Origin: Desulfovibrio sp.
GTDB taxonomy: Bacteria > Desulfobacterota > Desulfovibrionia > Desulfovibrionales > Desulfovibrionaceae
NCBI GenBank assembly: GCA_031260725.1
Contig: JAISKZ010000007.1
Span: forward strand, 1 to 50,351
Reading direction: 5' to 3'
Length of the DNA stretch: 50,351 nucleotides
Below, one piece after another: positions 40,454 to 49,830 of the stretch. Position numbers and translations under genes: made by a program. The notes beneath the pieces were generated by a model. It worked only from the letters and a program-made list of their open reading frames with translations. It was not told where the DNA came from and searched no databases. Each line of letters starts with the position of its first letter. Positions within the stretch are counted from its first letter, which is position 1.

Positions 40454-41329
40454 ATGAACTATAAAGGCATTATTCTGGCGGGCGGCACAGGCACGCGGCT
40501 GCACCCCATCACGCTCGGCGTGTCGAAGCATCTGCTGCCCATTTACGACAAGCCCATGATTTACTACCCGATGTCGGTACTCATGCTGGCCGGCATTCGC
40601 GAGATACTGGTCATTTCCACGCCTGAAGACCTGCCGCAGTATGAAAAGCTGCTCAAAGACGGCAGCAGCTTCGGCCTTGATCTGCACTATGCCGTGCAGT
40701 CAAAGCCGGAAGGCATTGCCCAGGCCTTTCTGATAGCCGAAGATTTTCTGGCCGCATCGCCTGTCTGTCTTGTCTTGGGCGACAATATCTTTCACGGCCA
40801 GCATTTCACCGAAAAACTGCTCCGTGCCGTGTCTATTGCCGACGGCGCCACCATTTTCGGCTGTATGGTCAAAGACCCTGAACGCTTCGGCGTAATTGCC
40901 TTTGACAGGGCGGGCGCTCCCGCAGCCATTGTGGAAAAACCGGCGTGCCCGCCTTCTTCTTTTGCCGTGACCGGCCTGTATTTTTACGACAGCGCGGTGG
41001 TGGACGTCGCGCGAACCATACGTCCGTCAGCGCGCGGCGAACTGGAGATAACGAGCGTCAACCAGACCTATCTGGAGCGCGGCAGCCTGCGCGTGGAGCG
41101 CCTCGGGCGCGGTTTTGTCTGGCTCGACACGGGCACGTACACAAGCCTTCTGGAGGCGTCGGCCTATGTGCAGACCATTGAGGAGCGCCAGGGGCTCAAA
41201 GTGGCCTGTCTGGAAGAGATAGCCTGGCGGCAGGGTTGGATTAACGACGAGACCATGGAGAATGCCGGGCATTTTTTTGAAAAAACAGACTACGGCAAAT
41301 ACCTGTTGCGGCTTTTGGAAAGGCGCTGA
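40454..41329 (+). CDS. rmlA: Glucose-1-phosphate thymidylyltransferase
   Basis: Makes dTDP-glucose from dTTP and glucose-1-phosphate. ATG 40454 gives 291 residues, the standard length; the track's earlier start is inside rmlB. It has the nucleotide loop [71 protein letters not shown] and [11 protein letters not shown]. It uses the gene order rmlB-rmlA-rmlC. Confidence 0.97.
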   Translation: MNYKGIILAGGTGTRLHPITLGVSKHLLPIYDKPMIYYPMSVLMLAGIREILVISTPEDLPQYEKLLKDGSSFGLDLHYAVQSKPEGIAQAFLIAEDFLAASPVCLVLGDNIFHGQHFTEKLLRAVSIADGATIFGCMVKDPERFGVIAFDRAGAPAAIVEKPACPPSSFAVTGLYFYDSAVVDVARTIRPSARGELEITSVNQTYLERGSLRVERLGRGFVWLDTGTYTSLLEASAYVQTIEERQGLKVACLEEIAWRQGWINDETMENAGHFFEKTDYGKYLLRLLERR

Positions 41330-41357
41330 TAAACAGGGTTGACACGGGAAACGCCAC

Positions 41358-41903
41358 ATGGAATTCACCAGCCTTGCCCCAAACGGCCCTGTGCTGCTGA
41401 CGCCGCGCGTGCACAGCGACGAACGCGGTTTTTTTATGGAGACATTCCGCCAGAACGAATTTGAGACCCATTGCGGCGCGTGGCTTTTCGTGCAGGACAA
41501 CCACAGCAAATCCCGCGCGGGCGTGCTGCGCGGTATGCACTATCAGCTCGCCAGACCGCAGGGCAAGCTCGTGCGGGTTATCTGCGGGCGCGTGTACGAC
41601 GCGGCTGTGGATATGCGCGCCTCTTCCCCCACGTTCGGTAAAAGTTTTTGCGCTGTGCTGGACGACGAAAACCGCCGGATGTTCTGGGTGCCGCCGGGGT
41701 TCGCGCACGGTTTTCTGGTGCTGAGCCCCGAGGCGGAATTTGTATACAAATGCACAGACTACTACGCGCCGGACGATGAACACTGCCTGCGTTTTGACGA
41801 CCCGGCCCCCGGTATTGTCTGGCCGTTGCCCGCGCGGCAGCTGTTCATTTCCGACAAAGACAGACAGGGACTTTCTTTTGATGGCAGCCCCAAATACGCA
41901 TAA
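41358..41903 (+). CDS. rmlC: dTDP-4-dehydrorhamnose 3,5-epimerase
   Basis: Epimerises C3 and C5 of dTDP-4-keto-6-deoxyglucose. At 181 residues it matches the family. It has the cupin features RVHSDERGFFMETFRQ, GVLRGMHYQLARPQGKLVRVICGRVYDAAVDMR (catalytic His in RGMHYQ), FWVPPGFAHGFLVLS and YKCTDYYAPDDEHCLRFDDP, which includes the conserved Tyr/Asp region. rmlD, the last enzyme of the rhamnose route, is not next to it, so the final reduction must be done elsewhere or the product is a different sugar. The gene ends the + strand glycan block. Confidence 0.96.
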   Translation: MEFTSLAPNGPVLLTPRVHSDERGFFMETFRQNEFETHCGAWLFVQDNHSKSRAGVLRGMHYQLARPQGKLVRVICGRVYDAAVDMRASSPTFGKSFCAVLDDENRRMFWVPPGFAHGFLVLSPEAEFVYKCTDYYAPDDEHCLRFDDPAPGIVWPLPARQLFISDKDRQGLSFDGSPKYA

Positions 41904-42034
41904 TTCTTAAAATTTTTGTCTGCCAGCATCACCCGCGTCAAGATTCTGCTTTGGATCAATTTGAAACATGTGGATGCTTTCAATAGCAAAATGTTCTCTA
42001 AGCGGACTGCCTGTAATGTCGGTACAAAAGTAAA

Positions 42035-42055
42035 ATGGCGTCATTTTTCCGCCAT
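42035..42055 (-). terminator. Possible terminator of the PKS/export operon
   Basis: Read on the minus strand, ATGGCG, a nine-base loop and CGCCAT are followed by TTTTACTTTT. It begins about 23 bases after the flippase stop. The stem is only six bases, so this is weak. The rest of the 174-base gap to rmlC has nothing I can name. Confidence 0.35.
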
Positions 42056-42077
42056 GCCGCGCAAGTTTTTCGTCTGT

Positions 42078-43484
42078 TCAGGCAGAGTCTTTTTCAAAGG
42101 GCGGCGGCGGCCGCCAGAGCCACAGCAGAGCCAGCAGCGGCGCAAGGCCGGCCAGTTCAGCGACCTCACGCGGCAGAACAAGGCCGGTTCCCCACCACAG
42201 GACGACGCCTGACACGGCTGCGGCGAGCATAAGAATCCACTGGGCGAGTCGCATGGGTCGGATGGCCCACTGAAAAAAACTGACCGTCAGCAACGCAACC
42301 CAAACTTTTGTCACAGTTAAGGAAAGAGCCGCGCCTTCCAGCGGCATGGCCGGAATAAGCGTGCAGCAACAGATGATGTTGACAGCCATGCCGCTCAAAT
42401 AAAAAAAGAGCAGCAGCACATGGCGGCGCATGCCTATCATGGCGTACGCCGCCAGATTGTGCAGAAACGCTGTGGCGAGACAGGGCGTCAGCAGGCGTTG
42501 CGCCGCAACGGCGCCGCTGTAATCCTGCCCGTAGATAAAAGGCAGAAGCCGATCGCTCTCAACACAGATCACAAAAATCATGGGCAGAGAAGCCGCCCAG
42601 AGAGAACGCGCCGTCTGACCTGACAAACGGCAAAACGCAACGCGATCCTCCTTCCACAATTTTGTCAGAATCGGAAAAATCACTTTGCCCAGCAAGGCAC
42701 TTGTCAGCAGAACGGTCAGTCCTTCCACCATTTCCCAGGCCACGCTGTAGCCGCCGACGGCCGTGTCGCCGCCGTAGCGCTTGAGAAAAAAGACGTTAAG
42801 CTTGTTATAGAACATGGCGCAGATGGTCATGCAGGTAAATACAAGACCGCTCTTCATCTGGTGGACAAGATCCATCATGTCCGCAAAACCTATGCGGGCC
42901 AAGGGGTTGCGCCCGAGGGCCAGCGCGGCGGACGCCATGCAGAGCAGCGACTCCACAACCTTGTACAGGGCTATGTATGCCAGCGGCGCATTGAGCAGAA
43001 CGCAGACAATGCCGTACCCGATTCCGACCAGCGCCGTCGGCGCGCGCACGCGCATTTCCATATCCTGCCGGCCGCGGGCCTGACAGAGCGCGAAAAAAGA
43101 TTCGCTCACGCCGTCAAGGCCAAAGCCCGCGGCAATGCACAGGACAATGAAACGCAGTTCCGGCGTGTAGCCCTGCGCGCCGGTCACAGCCCACGCGATG
43201 TACAGGGCCACCAGCAGAAGGCAGAGCTTAAGCCATGTCACTTCCCCGAGCAGGGCACGGGGGCGGCTTTCGCGACGGGCAAAGGAGGAAAGGAGAAAAT
43301 CGTTCAATCCCACGTCAGCCACTGTCTTGACAAGATAGCCGTACGAAAGGGCCAGCATGATCTGCCCGAGCATGTCCTTACTATGACGGGCCAGCAGAAT
43401 GGTAAAAACGGTCCATGCAATATCGCGCGCCCATTGCGCGCCGACAACATAGCCAAGACGCCGCGGTATGCTTTTCAGCTTCAT
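42078..43484 (-). CDS. Wzx-type polysaccharide flippase (MOP superfamily)
   Basis: A 468-residue integral membrane protein with about 12-14 hydrophobic segments (for example LLLVALYIAWAVTGA, IGYGIVCVLLNAPLAYIALYKVV and LLLFFYLSGMAVNIICCCTLIPA). The start MKLKSIPRRLGYVVGAQWARDIAWTVF and the YNKLNVFFLKRYGGDTAVGGYSVAWEM segment are typical of PST/Wzx flippases, which turn lipid-linked sugars across the inner membrane. It is the last gene of the minus-strand operon, nine bases behind the HlyD-like adaptor, rather than part of the glycan block on the other strand. It may move either the rml-dependent glycan or the product of the PKS-like protein. Confidence 0.88.
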   Translation of the reverse strand: MKLKSIPRRLGYVVGAQWARDIAWTVFTILLARHSKDMLGQIMLALSYGYLVKTVADVGLNDFLLSSFARRESRPRALLGEVTWLKLCLLLVALYIAWAVTGAQGYTPELRFIVLCIAAGFGLDGVSESFFALCQARGRQDMEMRVRAPTALVGIGYGIVCVLLNAPLAYIALYKVVESLLCMASAALALGRNPLARIGFADMMDLVHQMKSGLVFTCMTICAMFYNKLNVFFLKRYGGDTAVGGYSVAWEMVEGLTVLLTSALLGKVIFPILTKLWKEDRVAFCRLSGQTARSLWAASLPMIFVICVESDRLLPFIYGQDYSGAVAAQRLLTPCLATAFLHNLAAYAMIGMRRHVLLLFFYLSGMAVNIICCCTLIPAMPLEGAALSLTVTKVWVALLTVSFFQWAIRPMRLAQWILMLAAAVSGVVLWWGTGLVLPREVAELAGLAPLLALLWLWRPPPPFEKDSA

Positions 43485-43493
43485 CGCGGCGGG

Positions 43494-44408
43494 TTACCTT
43501 CTCCCGCCGAAATGCACCACGGCCTTAAAGCCGGGCTTGAGGTCCAGATCGGGATTGGACACGCTGAGCTCCACCATGTAATACGACGGATTTGACACAT
43601 TCATGTCGGTGGAAACCCAGGAGATTTCATTGACCGCAGCCGCGAATTTTTTATTGTCCAGCGACGGAATTTCCACTGTCGCATTGTCGCCCACCTTGAT
43701 GCCGGCTATTTCAGCCTCATACACATGCACCTGAATCAGCATAGGATCCAGCCGTCCCACGCGAACGGGAGCGGCACCCGCGTTCAACAGCACGCCCGGG
43801 TTCAGCGTGCCGTCCAGTGCAAGCACATGCCCCTTGATCGGCGAAGTGAGAACAAGCGAAGCCGGCAATTGCTCGCCTTCCCTGACAGGCACGCCGTAAT
43901 AGCCCTCCAGCTCTTGCAGCCGCGCGGCAAAATTGCTTTCTTTCTTGCGAATGGTGCTGCGCAGCAGCTCAATGCGCTGCTGAAGGGAGCGCACGTCGTC
44001 TTCCAGTCTCGCCGAGGCCAGTTTGGATCCCAGGCCCGAATCCGCCAGGTGGCGCGCCTTGTTGCGTTGAGCTGCCATTTCCGCTAGGCGGCGTTCCATC
44101 TCCAGCACCTGACTTCTGGTTTCCTCTGTGCCCGCGCCGGTTGTGACCTCGCGCTGCAAAACGCGTTCAGCCTCTTCCTGCAGATGATAGTGCAGCAGAG
44201 GCGCGCTCTGTTCCACAAGGTCGCCGGGATTGACCAGCACATCGTCCACAATGGCGTTAAACGGCATGGGCACGGCTCGTGTCACGGTGGTCACGACCTT
44301 GCCGGAAAGAATGACGGATGCGGGCTCCGCCGCGCTGCACATCGTTGCAGATGCCGAGAAAAGGCAAAAAAACAAGAGCGGCAAAACAACAGGCAAAACG
44401 TGCGGCAT
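43494..44408 (-). CDS. HlyD-family periplasmic adaptor (membrane fusion protein)
   Basis: 304 residues. MPHVLPVVLPLLFFCLFSASATMCSAAEP is a cleavable signal peptide, so this adaptor is periplasmic rather than membrane-anchored. A short lipoyl-like segment (VDDVLVNPGDLVEQSAPLLHY) leads into a coiled-coil hairpin of about 100 residues (QVLEMERRLAEMAAQRNKARHL, DDVRSLQQRIELLRSTIRKKES). The second lipoyl half (SPIKGHVLALDGTLNPGVLL) and a beta-barrel (MLIQVHVYEAEIAGIKVGDNATVEIP) follow. ATG 44408 overlaps the stop of the TolC-like gene by one base (TAATG); the longer ORF start lies inside that gene. No RND or ABC pump gene is beside it, which is unusual. Confidence 0.9.
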   Translation of the reverse strand: MPHVLPVVLPLLFFCLFSASATMCSAAEPASVILSGKVVTTVTRAVPMPFNAIVDDVLVNPGDLVEQSAPLLHYHLQEEAERVLQREVTTGAGTEETRSQVLEMERRLAEMAAQRNKARHLADSGLGSKLASARLEDDVRSLQQRIELLRSTIRKKESNFAARLQELEGYYGVPVREGEQLPASLVLTSPIKGHVLALDGTLNPGVLLNAGAAPVRVGRLDPMLIQVHVYEAEIAGIKVGDNATVEIPSLDNKKFAAAVNEISWVSTDMNVSNPSYYMVELSVSNPDLDLKPGFKAVVHFGGRR

Positions 44409-45874
44409 TACAGAACCTCTCCGGCCGGCAGACCCAAAAAACGCTCCTGAAGCAGATTGGCGACATACATCCATTTCAGCGTGGCCAGCTTGTATTTCAG
44501 TTCCGCTTCAATCAGGGCAATGCGCGCCTTTACCATGTCCTCATGGCGGTCGGCGACGGCGGGCAGTTGTTCCGTTCCCTCGGAAAAGGCGATATTGGCT
44601 TCCTTGTACTGCAGTTCGGCTGTGCCAAAACGTGTTTTTGCCAGCTTGAATTCTGTTTCGGCCAGCGTGACATTCTGATCCGCCTGCAGCCATTCGTTGG
44701 AATAGTCCGCCCGTTTGCGCGACAGATCGTGAAAGGCCTGCGCCTTGCTCATACGGGCCGTCTGCACGCCCCGATAACGGTGCCCCCAGTCAAGCAGTGG
44801 AAAATCAAAAGTAAAATGCAAAAACATGTCTTCGGTGCCGCCGGTCGGCTGGTACTGGCCCGCAGGCGGATATTTGCTGATATCCAGACGCATGAGGGGA
44901 AGATACTGCGCCCAGGCCACAATAATGTTGTAGTCCCCCAGCTTGACCTGAGCGCGCAACAAAAGTTCATCTTCGCACGTGGGCCAGCGTGCTTCCCATG
45001 TCAGTTTGCGGCCGTCAAAGCCGGACAGTATACCGTCAACGCTGCCGGTATCCACCTGCAAACGCTGCTGTGGCTCAACGCCGACAAGAATTTTAAGCTG
45101 TGTGCGCTGCATTGTCTCCTGCATGACGGACTGCTCCACAATAAGCCCCAGCTCACGCTCATGCTGCTTTGCCAGATTGAGCGAAACGCCCTGACGGCCT
45201 TCCACAGACTCCACCTGCTGCCAGTAACTGATCAGCTCCCTGCCCAGCGGCAAAAGTTCTTTTTGCGCATTCACAATCTGCTGTCTGGCCTGAAGCTGCA
45301 GATACGCCTGACCTACTTTGTAAATCGCCTCGCCTACGGCCTTGCGGTGCATGGCTATAGCCAGATTGACCATGATTTTTTGCGTCTGGTGTTCAAAATA
45401 TGTAGCCACAGGATTGGGAAAGGCGGCATAAAAACCGAGATCAAATTTTGTCTGCCCGTAATCGCCCGGCGTGTCTTTTGTGTTTGTATTGTACTGTGTC
45501 AGATTATTGGAAACCCTGATCGTCATGCGCGGCTCAGGCAGGTATCTCCAGACGGCGTCTGTCAGCGCCACGCGCTTGATTTCAAGGTTCACCGCGCTGT
45601 TGACCAGCATCGGCGACTGCTGGATAGACAAAAAGACGCAGTCGTCGAAACCGAATATCTTGTTCGGGTCATAGAGATTGGGAACAGCGGCTTCGAGCTT
45701 GGCCTTGTTTTCCACCGGCACGCCGGGGGCTTCGTCCAGCCAGTGCCGGGCGGGAAGTTCTGGAGATTTGCTGCCTGCCTTGTTGGAAGCGCACGCGGGA
45801 AGCAACAGCAAAAGATACAGGAACATCGCCGTAAACAAGCGCGTCTGCCGTGTTGTTAATGTGGGTCGCGCCAT
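44408..45874 (-). CDS. TolC-like outer-membrane efflux lipoprotein
   Basis: A 488-residue protein of the TolC/outer-membrane factor type. The signal region RLFTAMFLYLLLLLPACAS carries a lipobox (LPAC), so it is likely acylated. The body has the two repeated helical-hairpin regions expected of the family, rich in Gln, Ala, Leu and Glu (LQLQARQQIVNAQKELLPLGRELISYWQQVES; QADQNVTLAETEFKLAKTRFGTAEL). Between them lie beta-strand stretches of the barrel (GYTE-type sequences such as FHFTFDFPLLDWGHRY). ATG 45874 has AGGT before it and starts four bases after the PKS-like stop. It would form the outer-membrane exit for the HlyD-like adaptor. Confidence 0.85.
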   Translation of the reverse strand: MARPTLTTRQTRLFTAMFLYLLLLLPACASNKAGSKSPELPARHWLDEAPGVPVENKAKLEAAVPNLYDPNKIFGFDDCVFLSIQQSPMLVNSAVNLEIKRVALTDAVWRYLPEPRMTIRVSNNLTQYNTNTKDTPGDYGQTKFDLGFYAAFPNPVATYFEHQTQKIMVNLAIAMHRKAVGEAIYKVGQAYLQLQARQQIVNAQKELLPLGRELISYWQQVESVEGRQGVSLNLAKQHERELGLIVEQSVMQETMQRTQLKILVGVEPQQRLQVDTGSVDGILSGFDGRKLTWEARWPTCEDELLLRAQVKLGDYNIIVAWAQYLPLMRLDISKYPPAGQYQPTGGTEDMFLHFTFDFPLLDWGHRYRGVQTARMSKAQAFHDLSRKRADYSNEWLQADQNVTLAETEFKLAKTRFGTAELQYKEANIAFSEGTEQLPAVADRHEDMVKARIALIEAELKYKLATLKWMYVANLLQERFLGLPAGEVL

Positions 45875-45878
45875 CTGG

Positions 45879-48800
45879 TTACCTGTCATTGTTGTTAAAA
45901 TTGCTGGAAAATTCCAGATGGAGCACCGTGGCGAGCACACGCCCTTGCGTGTCCGTCACCTGAGCGTCAAAGCGCAAAAGGGAGCCTTCCTCCCACGATT
46001 TGCGCAGCTGCACGAGCCGCCTGCCGTGCACCTGCCCCAAGGCGCCGAAAAGGATGAATCCGGCCGCGTTCAGACGCCACAGCCGCAGAACCGCTGCGAT
46101 TTCCGCCGAAGAGGCGCGCAGTGCGCCGCCGCGCGAGGCGACAGCCAGCCAGGCAGTCTGAACAATTCCCTCCACAATATACAGAATCTCAGTATAGCGA
46201 CTATTTCCTTTTTGAGCAATGCCTTCTTCCGCGGCGGGCATGACTGCCTGATACATATCGTCGGGCAGTGCGGCAAAAGCCGTGATCAGACGCCAGTGCG
46301 CGCCAAGCCCCATGGCGTCGTAGCACGTTGCGGGCACAGCGTTTCCTTCCATGTCCGTTGCGCCGGGCGCGTCCCAGATCGGCGGTGTTGCGGCCGGCGC
46401 CAGCGACATGAGCGCCATGCCGCTGATCACCTCCGCGTTTTTGTCGGTGCGGCGGCCGTTGGTCGTCAGGCAGCGCACGGAAAGAACGGCGCGGCACATG
46501 CGCGTTATGACCCTGTCGTGCAGCATCCAGGGCTGCGCTTTCACGGCAAGACGGCATTCACGAGTGACCCCGGGGGGCAGGAGCGGCGCGTCAAAAAAAC
46601 ACATGTCGGAAAGCCCTGAAACCGTCAACCAGGGGAAAAGCAGCCCCGCCCCTTCCACAATCGCCTGCATGGCGCGGCTTGCGGGAAGACAGGAGATTCC
46701 CGTGTTCATGGCATATTGCGGCGTCAGGCATGTTGAGAGAGCAGGATCGGCAAAACGGGAAAAATGACAGGAGCCGTCGAGAGTGTTGACGGAAGGAGGC
46801 CACAGCGGGCGCGGATTGGGAAAAATGAGGGAAGAAACTTCCGGACGCTCAACAAAGCCGCGCCGGGGCGGTGCGTCGTCGTCGTCAAAAACGTCTTGAC
46901 GCGCCCACAGCACGTTTTCTTCCGTGCCCCGTAAAACCTCCCAAGCCAGCATGTCCCCAAGTTCGTGCCAGCCGACCGGCCTGCCGTCGTCCGCCAGACG
47001 GACAATGCGCGGCACAGCCCCCCCCGCGCGCGCCGAAGCCGCGGCAATCTGTCCGAACCGCGCTACGGCTGGAACGGATAACGCGGACAAGGGAGTCCTG
47101 CGGAAATGCAGGACATAGCGCAGACCGGCGTGCGCAGCCGGACAACGGCATGCTTCAAACAGGGCCATGTCGCAGCTTTCTTCAAGCGCGGCATCTGGAG
47201 GCGAGACAAACAACAGGCCGTCCACCCGCCCCTCGTCTGCGGCAAGCGCCTCAACGGCGGCGCGCGCGGCCTCCGCATCAGGCAGCGCTGCTCCGTCAAA
47301 CGACAGAGACACAAGACGCGAGCCTGCTTTGGCAAGCGACGCGCACTCGTCCAGCATGTCCCCGGGCACGGCAAGCACACAGTCAAGAGGCGCAAGACCG
47401 CTCAAAAGCTGCGGCAGCATTGTCCTGTCAAACACGCAGCAGGCCAGCACATCGCTGCGGCGCAGTGGCGCGCCCCCGCCGCAGGGGTCAGGCGGAAGAA
47501 AAGCCGGAGAGAGGGGCGGCGTTTCATCCGCGTTTTGTTCGCTTGTCCGCAGCGCATAGCGGCACAGAGCCGGCACGGTTCGTTTCCGCGCCGCGCCGCG
47601 TTCTTCGCCCGCAGTGTCAGTTTCGTTCGGCGCGCTCCTTGACGCGTCGGTCTCCCACAGCGCGCGCGCAAGATCTCCCACAGTCGCAACGCCGAGGAGA
47701 CGTTCAAAATGAACGCGTAGACCCAAGTTGTCTTCAATTTCCTGAATCAACAACGGAAAGCGGCTTGAGCGCAACGCGAGATCATAGCGCAGATCAGTTT
47801 CAAGCTTGATTGTTCCCGCCGGACGCCCGCTTGCCTGCGCCAGAATGTCCATCAGCCGGCGCAGCCGCTCCGCGGGCAGGGGCGGCGCTGTGCCTGTCGC
47901 GCATATTGCCGCCTTTTGCGGCGTTGCGTCAAAAGACAGCGCGTCGGTCTGCGCAACAGCAGGCACGGCCTTCCCCGCTCTGGCGTCGGCGCAGGCGCGC
48001 ACAGCGGTGCGCGGCAGAAAACCCAGGGCATACAGCCGGGCGCACGCCTGCTGCATCTGCTCTGTTTCCCTGCTCTTGCGCGCTACGGGCAGACAAAACG
48101 CGTCCGGCGCAATGTCCGTCGTCAAGCTGCAGAGCGTGTCCTGCGGCCCCAGTTCCACAAAATGGCGTATCCCTTCCCGATCCCGCATGCGGCGCACGCA
48201 TTCTGTCCATCGCACGGCATTTTCATCAAGGTCTGTGATAAAGCGGCAGATATCGGGCTGATTTTCTGGGTACAGACCTGCCGTGACATTGCTGAGCATT
48301 TTCAGTCGCGGCGCGCACATTTCAAGGGCATTGAGACGGCGTAAAGAGAGGTCGCGCAAAACGCGCATGGCGGGATGGTGGTAGGCCAGACCGACATTGA
48401 GCATAATAGACGGAATACGCCGCTTCCGCAGGCTCCAGCGGGCTTCCGAGAGCGCTTCGCGCGGTCCGCTGATAATGAACTGCCGCGGCGTATTGTAGTT
48501 GGAAACGACAAGCGCGGGCCAGAGGCCACGCATCTCGTCAATCACGTCGGCTCCGGCGTGCACCGCCATCATGCCGTTTTCACGCGTTGAAGCGGCTTCC
48601 AGTTCGGCCATATGCCGGGCGCGCGTGTCCAGTATGTACCACGCCACTTCCGGCTCATAGACGCCCGCAAAACACAGCGCGATCAGCTCCCCGAGGCTGT
48701 GCCCGCACATAAGGGCAGGCCGTAGCCCCAAAGAGGCCAACTGGCTCCACTGCGCGTATTCCAGCAAAAAAAGATAGGGCTGCTGCCACCGGGTAAGGCT

Positions 48801-49199
48801 TATTTTTTCCACGTCGCGCTCGTCCATCAGCGAGAGCACGTCCCAGTCGGCCACTGCAGCGATGTGATCCATCGCCTCTCTGGCAGCCGGAAAATTGTCG
48901 TACAGTTCACGCCCCATGTGCGGCCACGCGCTGCCGAGACCGCAGCACATCACCGCCGCCGCTGGCGCAGCAGCCTGCGCAAGCCACAGCCCATGCGTTT
49001 CCAGCGCGCTGACGCTCTCCTGCCTGGGGTTCACCCCCAGCACAGTCAGCGCCTCGCGCCAGCGCGGGTTCACGCTCCCGAGCCGCCAATGCCGGCCCGC
49101 ATGTGGCAAATCCACATAGCGCACGCCGTCAAGCGCCAGTTCTTCCGGCGCGCGCGCGTCGCCAGCCGCAACGGATGTATCTTTGACGATATCTGACAT
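45879..49199 (-). CDS. PKS/FAS-like multidomain protein without ketosynthase
   Basis: A 1106-residue protein. Residues 80-385 form an acyltransferase: GLGSAWPHMGRELYDNFP, GHSLGELIAL (Ser168), NTPRQFIISGP, AYHHPAM (second catalytic His) and VELGPQDTL. A carrier-protein-like stretch at about 445-515 holds LRYDLALRSSRFPLL, where Ser478 or Ser479 could carry phosphopantetheine. Residues 560-790 resemble a reductase-type Rossmann region without a visible G-x-G-x-x-G or Tyr/Lys pair. Residues 805-1106 look like a double-hotdog dehydratase, but the H-x3-G-x4-P motif reads AMNTGISCLP and the D-x3-Q motif has Glu1010 (VEGIVQ). There is no ketosynthase. It heads an export operon, so it may build or load an acyl chain for export. 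Confidence 0.82.
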   Translation of the reverse strand: MSDIVKDTSVAAGDARAPEELALDGVRYVDLPHAGRHWRLGSVNPRWREALTVLGVNPRQESVSALETHGLWLAQAAAPAAAVMCCGLGSAWPHMGRELYDNFPAAREAMDHIAAVADWDVLSLMDERDVEKISLTRWQQPYLFLLEYAQWSQLASLGLRPALMCGHSLGELIALCFAGVYEPEVAWYILDTRARHMAELEAASTRENGMMAVHAGADVIDEMRGLWPALVVSNYNTPRQFIISGPREALSEARWSLRKRRIPSIMLNVGLAYHHPAMRVLRDLSLRRLNALEMCAPRLKMLSNVTAGLYPENQPDICRFITDLDENAVRWTECVRRMRDREGIRHFVELGPQDTLCSLTTDIAPDAFCLPVARKSRETEQMQQACARLYALGFLPRTAVRACADARAGKAVPAVAQTDALSFDATPQKAAICATGTAPPLPAERLRRLMDILAQASGRPAGTIKLETDLRYDLALRSSRFPLLIQEIEDNLGLRVHFERLLGVATVGDLARALWETDASRSAPNETDTAGEERGAARKRTVPALCRYALRTSEQNADETPPLSPAFLPPDPCGGGAPLRRSDVLACCVFDRTMLPQLLSGLAPLDCVLAVPGDMLDECASLAKAGSRLVSLSFDGAALPDAEAARAAVEALAADEGRVDGLLFVSPPDAALEESCDMALFEACRCPAAHAGLRYVLHFRRTPLSALSVPAVARFGQIAAASARAGGAVPRIVRLADDGRPVGWHELGDMLAWEVLRGTEENVLWARQDVFDDDDAPPRRGFVERPEVSSLIFPNPRPLWPPSVNTLDGSCHFSRFADPALSTCLTPQYAMNTGISCLPASRAMQAIVEGAGLLFPWLTVSGLSDMCFFDAPLLPPGVTRECRLAVKAQPWMLHDRVITRMCRAVLSVRCLTTNGRRTDKNAEVISGMALMSLAPAATPPIWDAPGATDMEGNAVPATCYDAMGLGAHWRLITAFAALPDDMYQAVMPAAEEGIAQKGNSRYTEILYIVEGIVQTAWLAVASRGGALRASSAEIAAVLRLWRLNAAGFILFGALGQVHGRRLVQLRKSWEEGSLLRFDAQVTDTQGRVLATVLHLEFSSNFNNNDR

Positions 49200-49293
49200 A
49201 GCGTAGATTATTCACGAAAACAGAAGCCGAAGCGATCCTGCGCAAAAATCGCAGACAAATTTTGCCGGTTGCTGATGCCGTCCGTATGCGTCT

Positions 49294-49815
49294 TCAGGAG
49301 AGATAGACGTCCAACAGCCCTTCCGGAGGATTTATCTGCACGGCGCGCTTTGCCGCATCAAAGCCCTGGATGAAGCAAGGTTGCGCCGGAAACAATATTT
49401 CGTCTCCCCCATCCGTTATGATTACCCAGATATCCTGGCCGGCGGGACATTCCAGATGGTCAAAACGGCCGAGACGTCGTCCGTCCGGTAGCAGGACGTC
49501 ACCGCCGAGCAGATCCTGCACATACGACTCGTCTTCCGCCGGCTCCGGCAGCACGGCGCGCTCAACCAGAAGCTTTTGTCCGCGCAGTGCGTCTGCGGCG
49601 GTTCTGTCCGCTACTCCCTCAAAAAGAAAAAGAAGACGCCCCTGATGGCGGCGACAGGAAAGCGCCCTGACGCGCTGCGGCGGGCTGTTTTTACCGGTGA
49701 TCCACAGCAGCGCGTCCGGCGGCGGCAGGGAGGCCGCATGCCAGTCCGCGCTGATCTCGCCTTTAATGCCGTGCGGGCGCAGCAGCGTGCCCAGATGAAT
49801 CAGGGAATCCGCCAT
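49294..49815 (-). CDS. rimM: 16S rRNA processing / ribosome maturation protein RimM
   Basis: RimM binds ribosomal protein S19 and aids 30S maturation. The 173-residue protein starts with the conserved GTLLRPHGIKGEISADW, and its second (PRC-barrel) domain has LGGDVLLPDGRRLGRFDHLECPAGQDIWVI and ends INPPEGLLDVYL, as in the family. It follows khpA by 15 bases on the same strand. trmD and rplS, which usually come next, are replaced here by the PKS-like operon. Confidence 0.95.
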   Translation of the reverse strand: MADSLIHLGTLLRPHGIKGEISADWHAASLPPPDALLWITGKNSPPQRVRALSCRRHQGRLLFLFEGVADRTAADALRGQKLLVERAVLPEPAEDESYVQDLLGGDVLLPDGRRLGRFDHLECPAGQDIWVIITDGGDEILFPAQPCFIQGFDAAKRAVQINPPEGLLDVYLS

Positions 49816-49830
49816 GCAACGCTGCCGGCG

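Noticed and set aside
44318-45859. 513-residue plus-strand ORF
   Set aside because: It is antisense to the TolC-like gene and has shadow composition.
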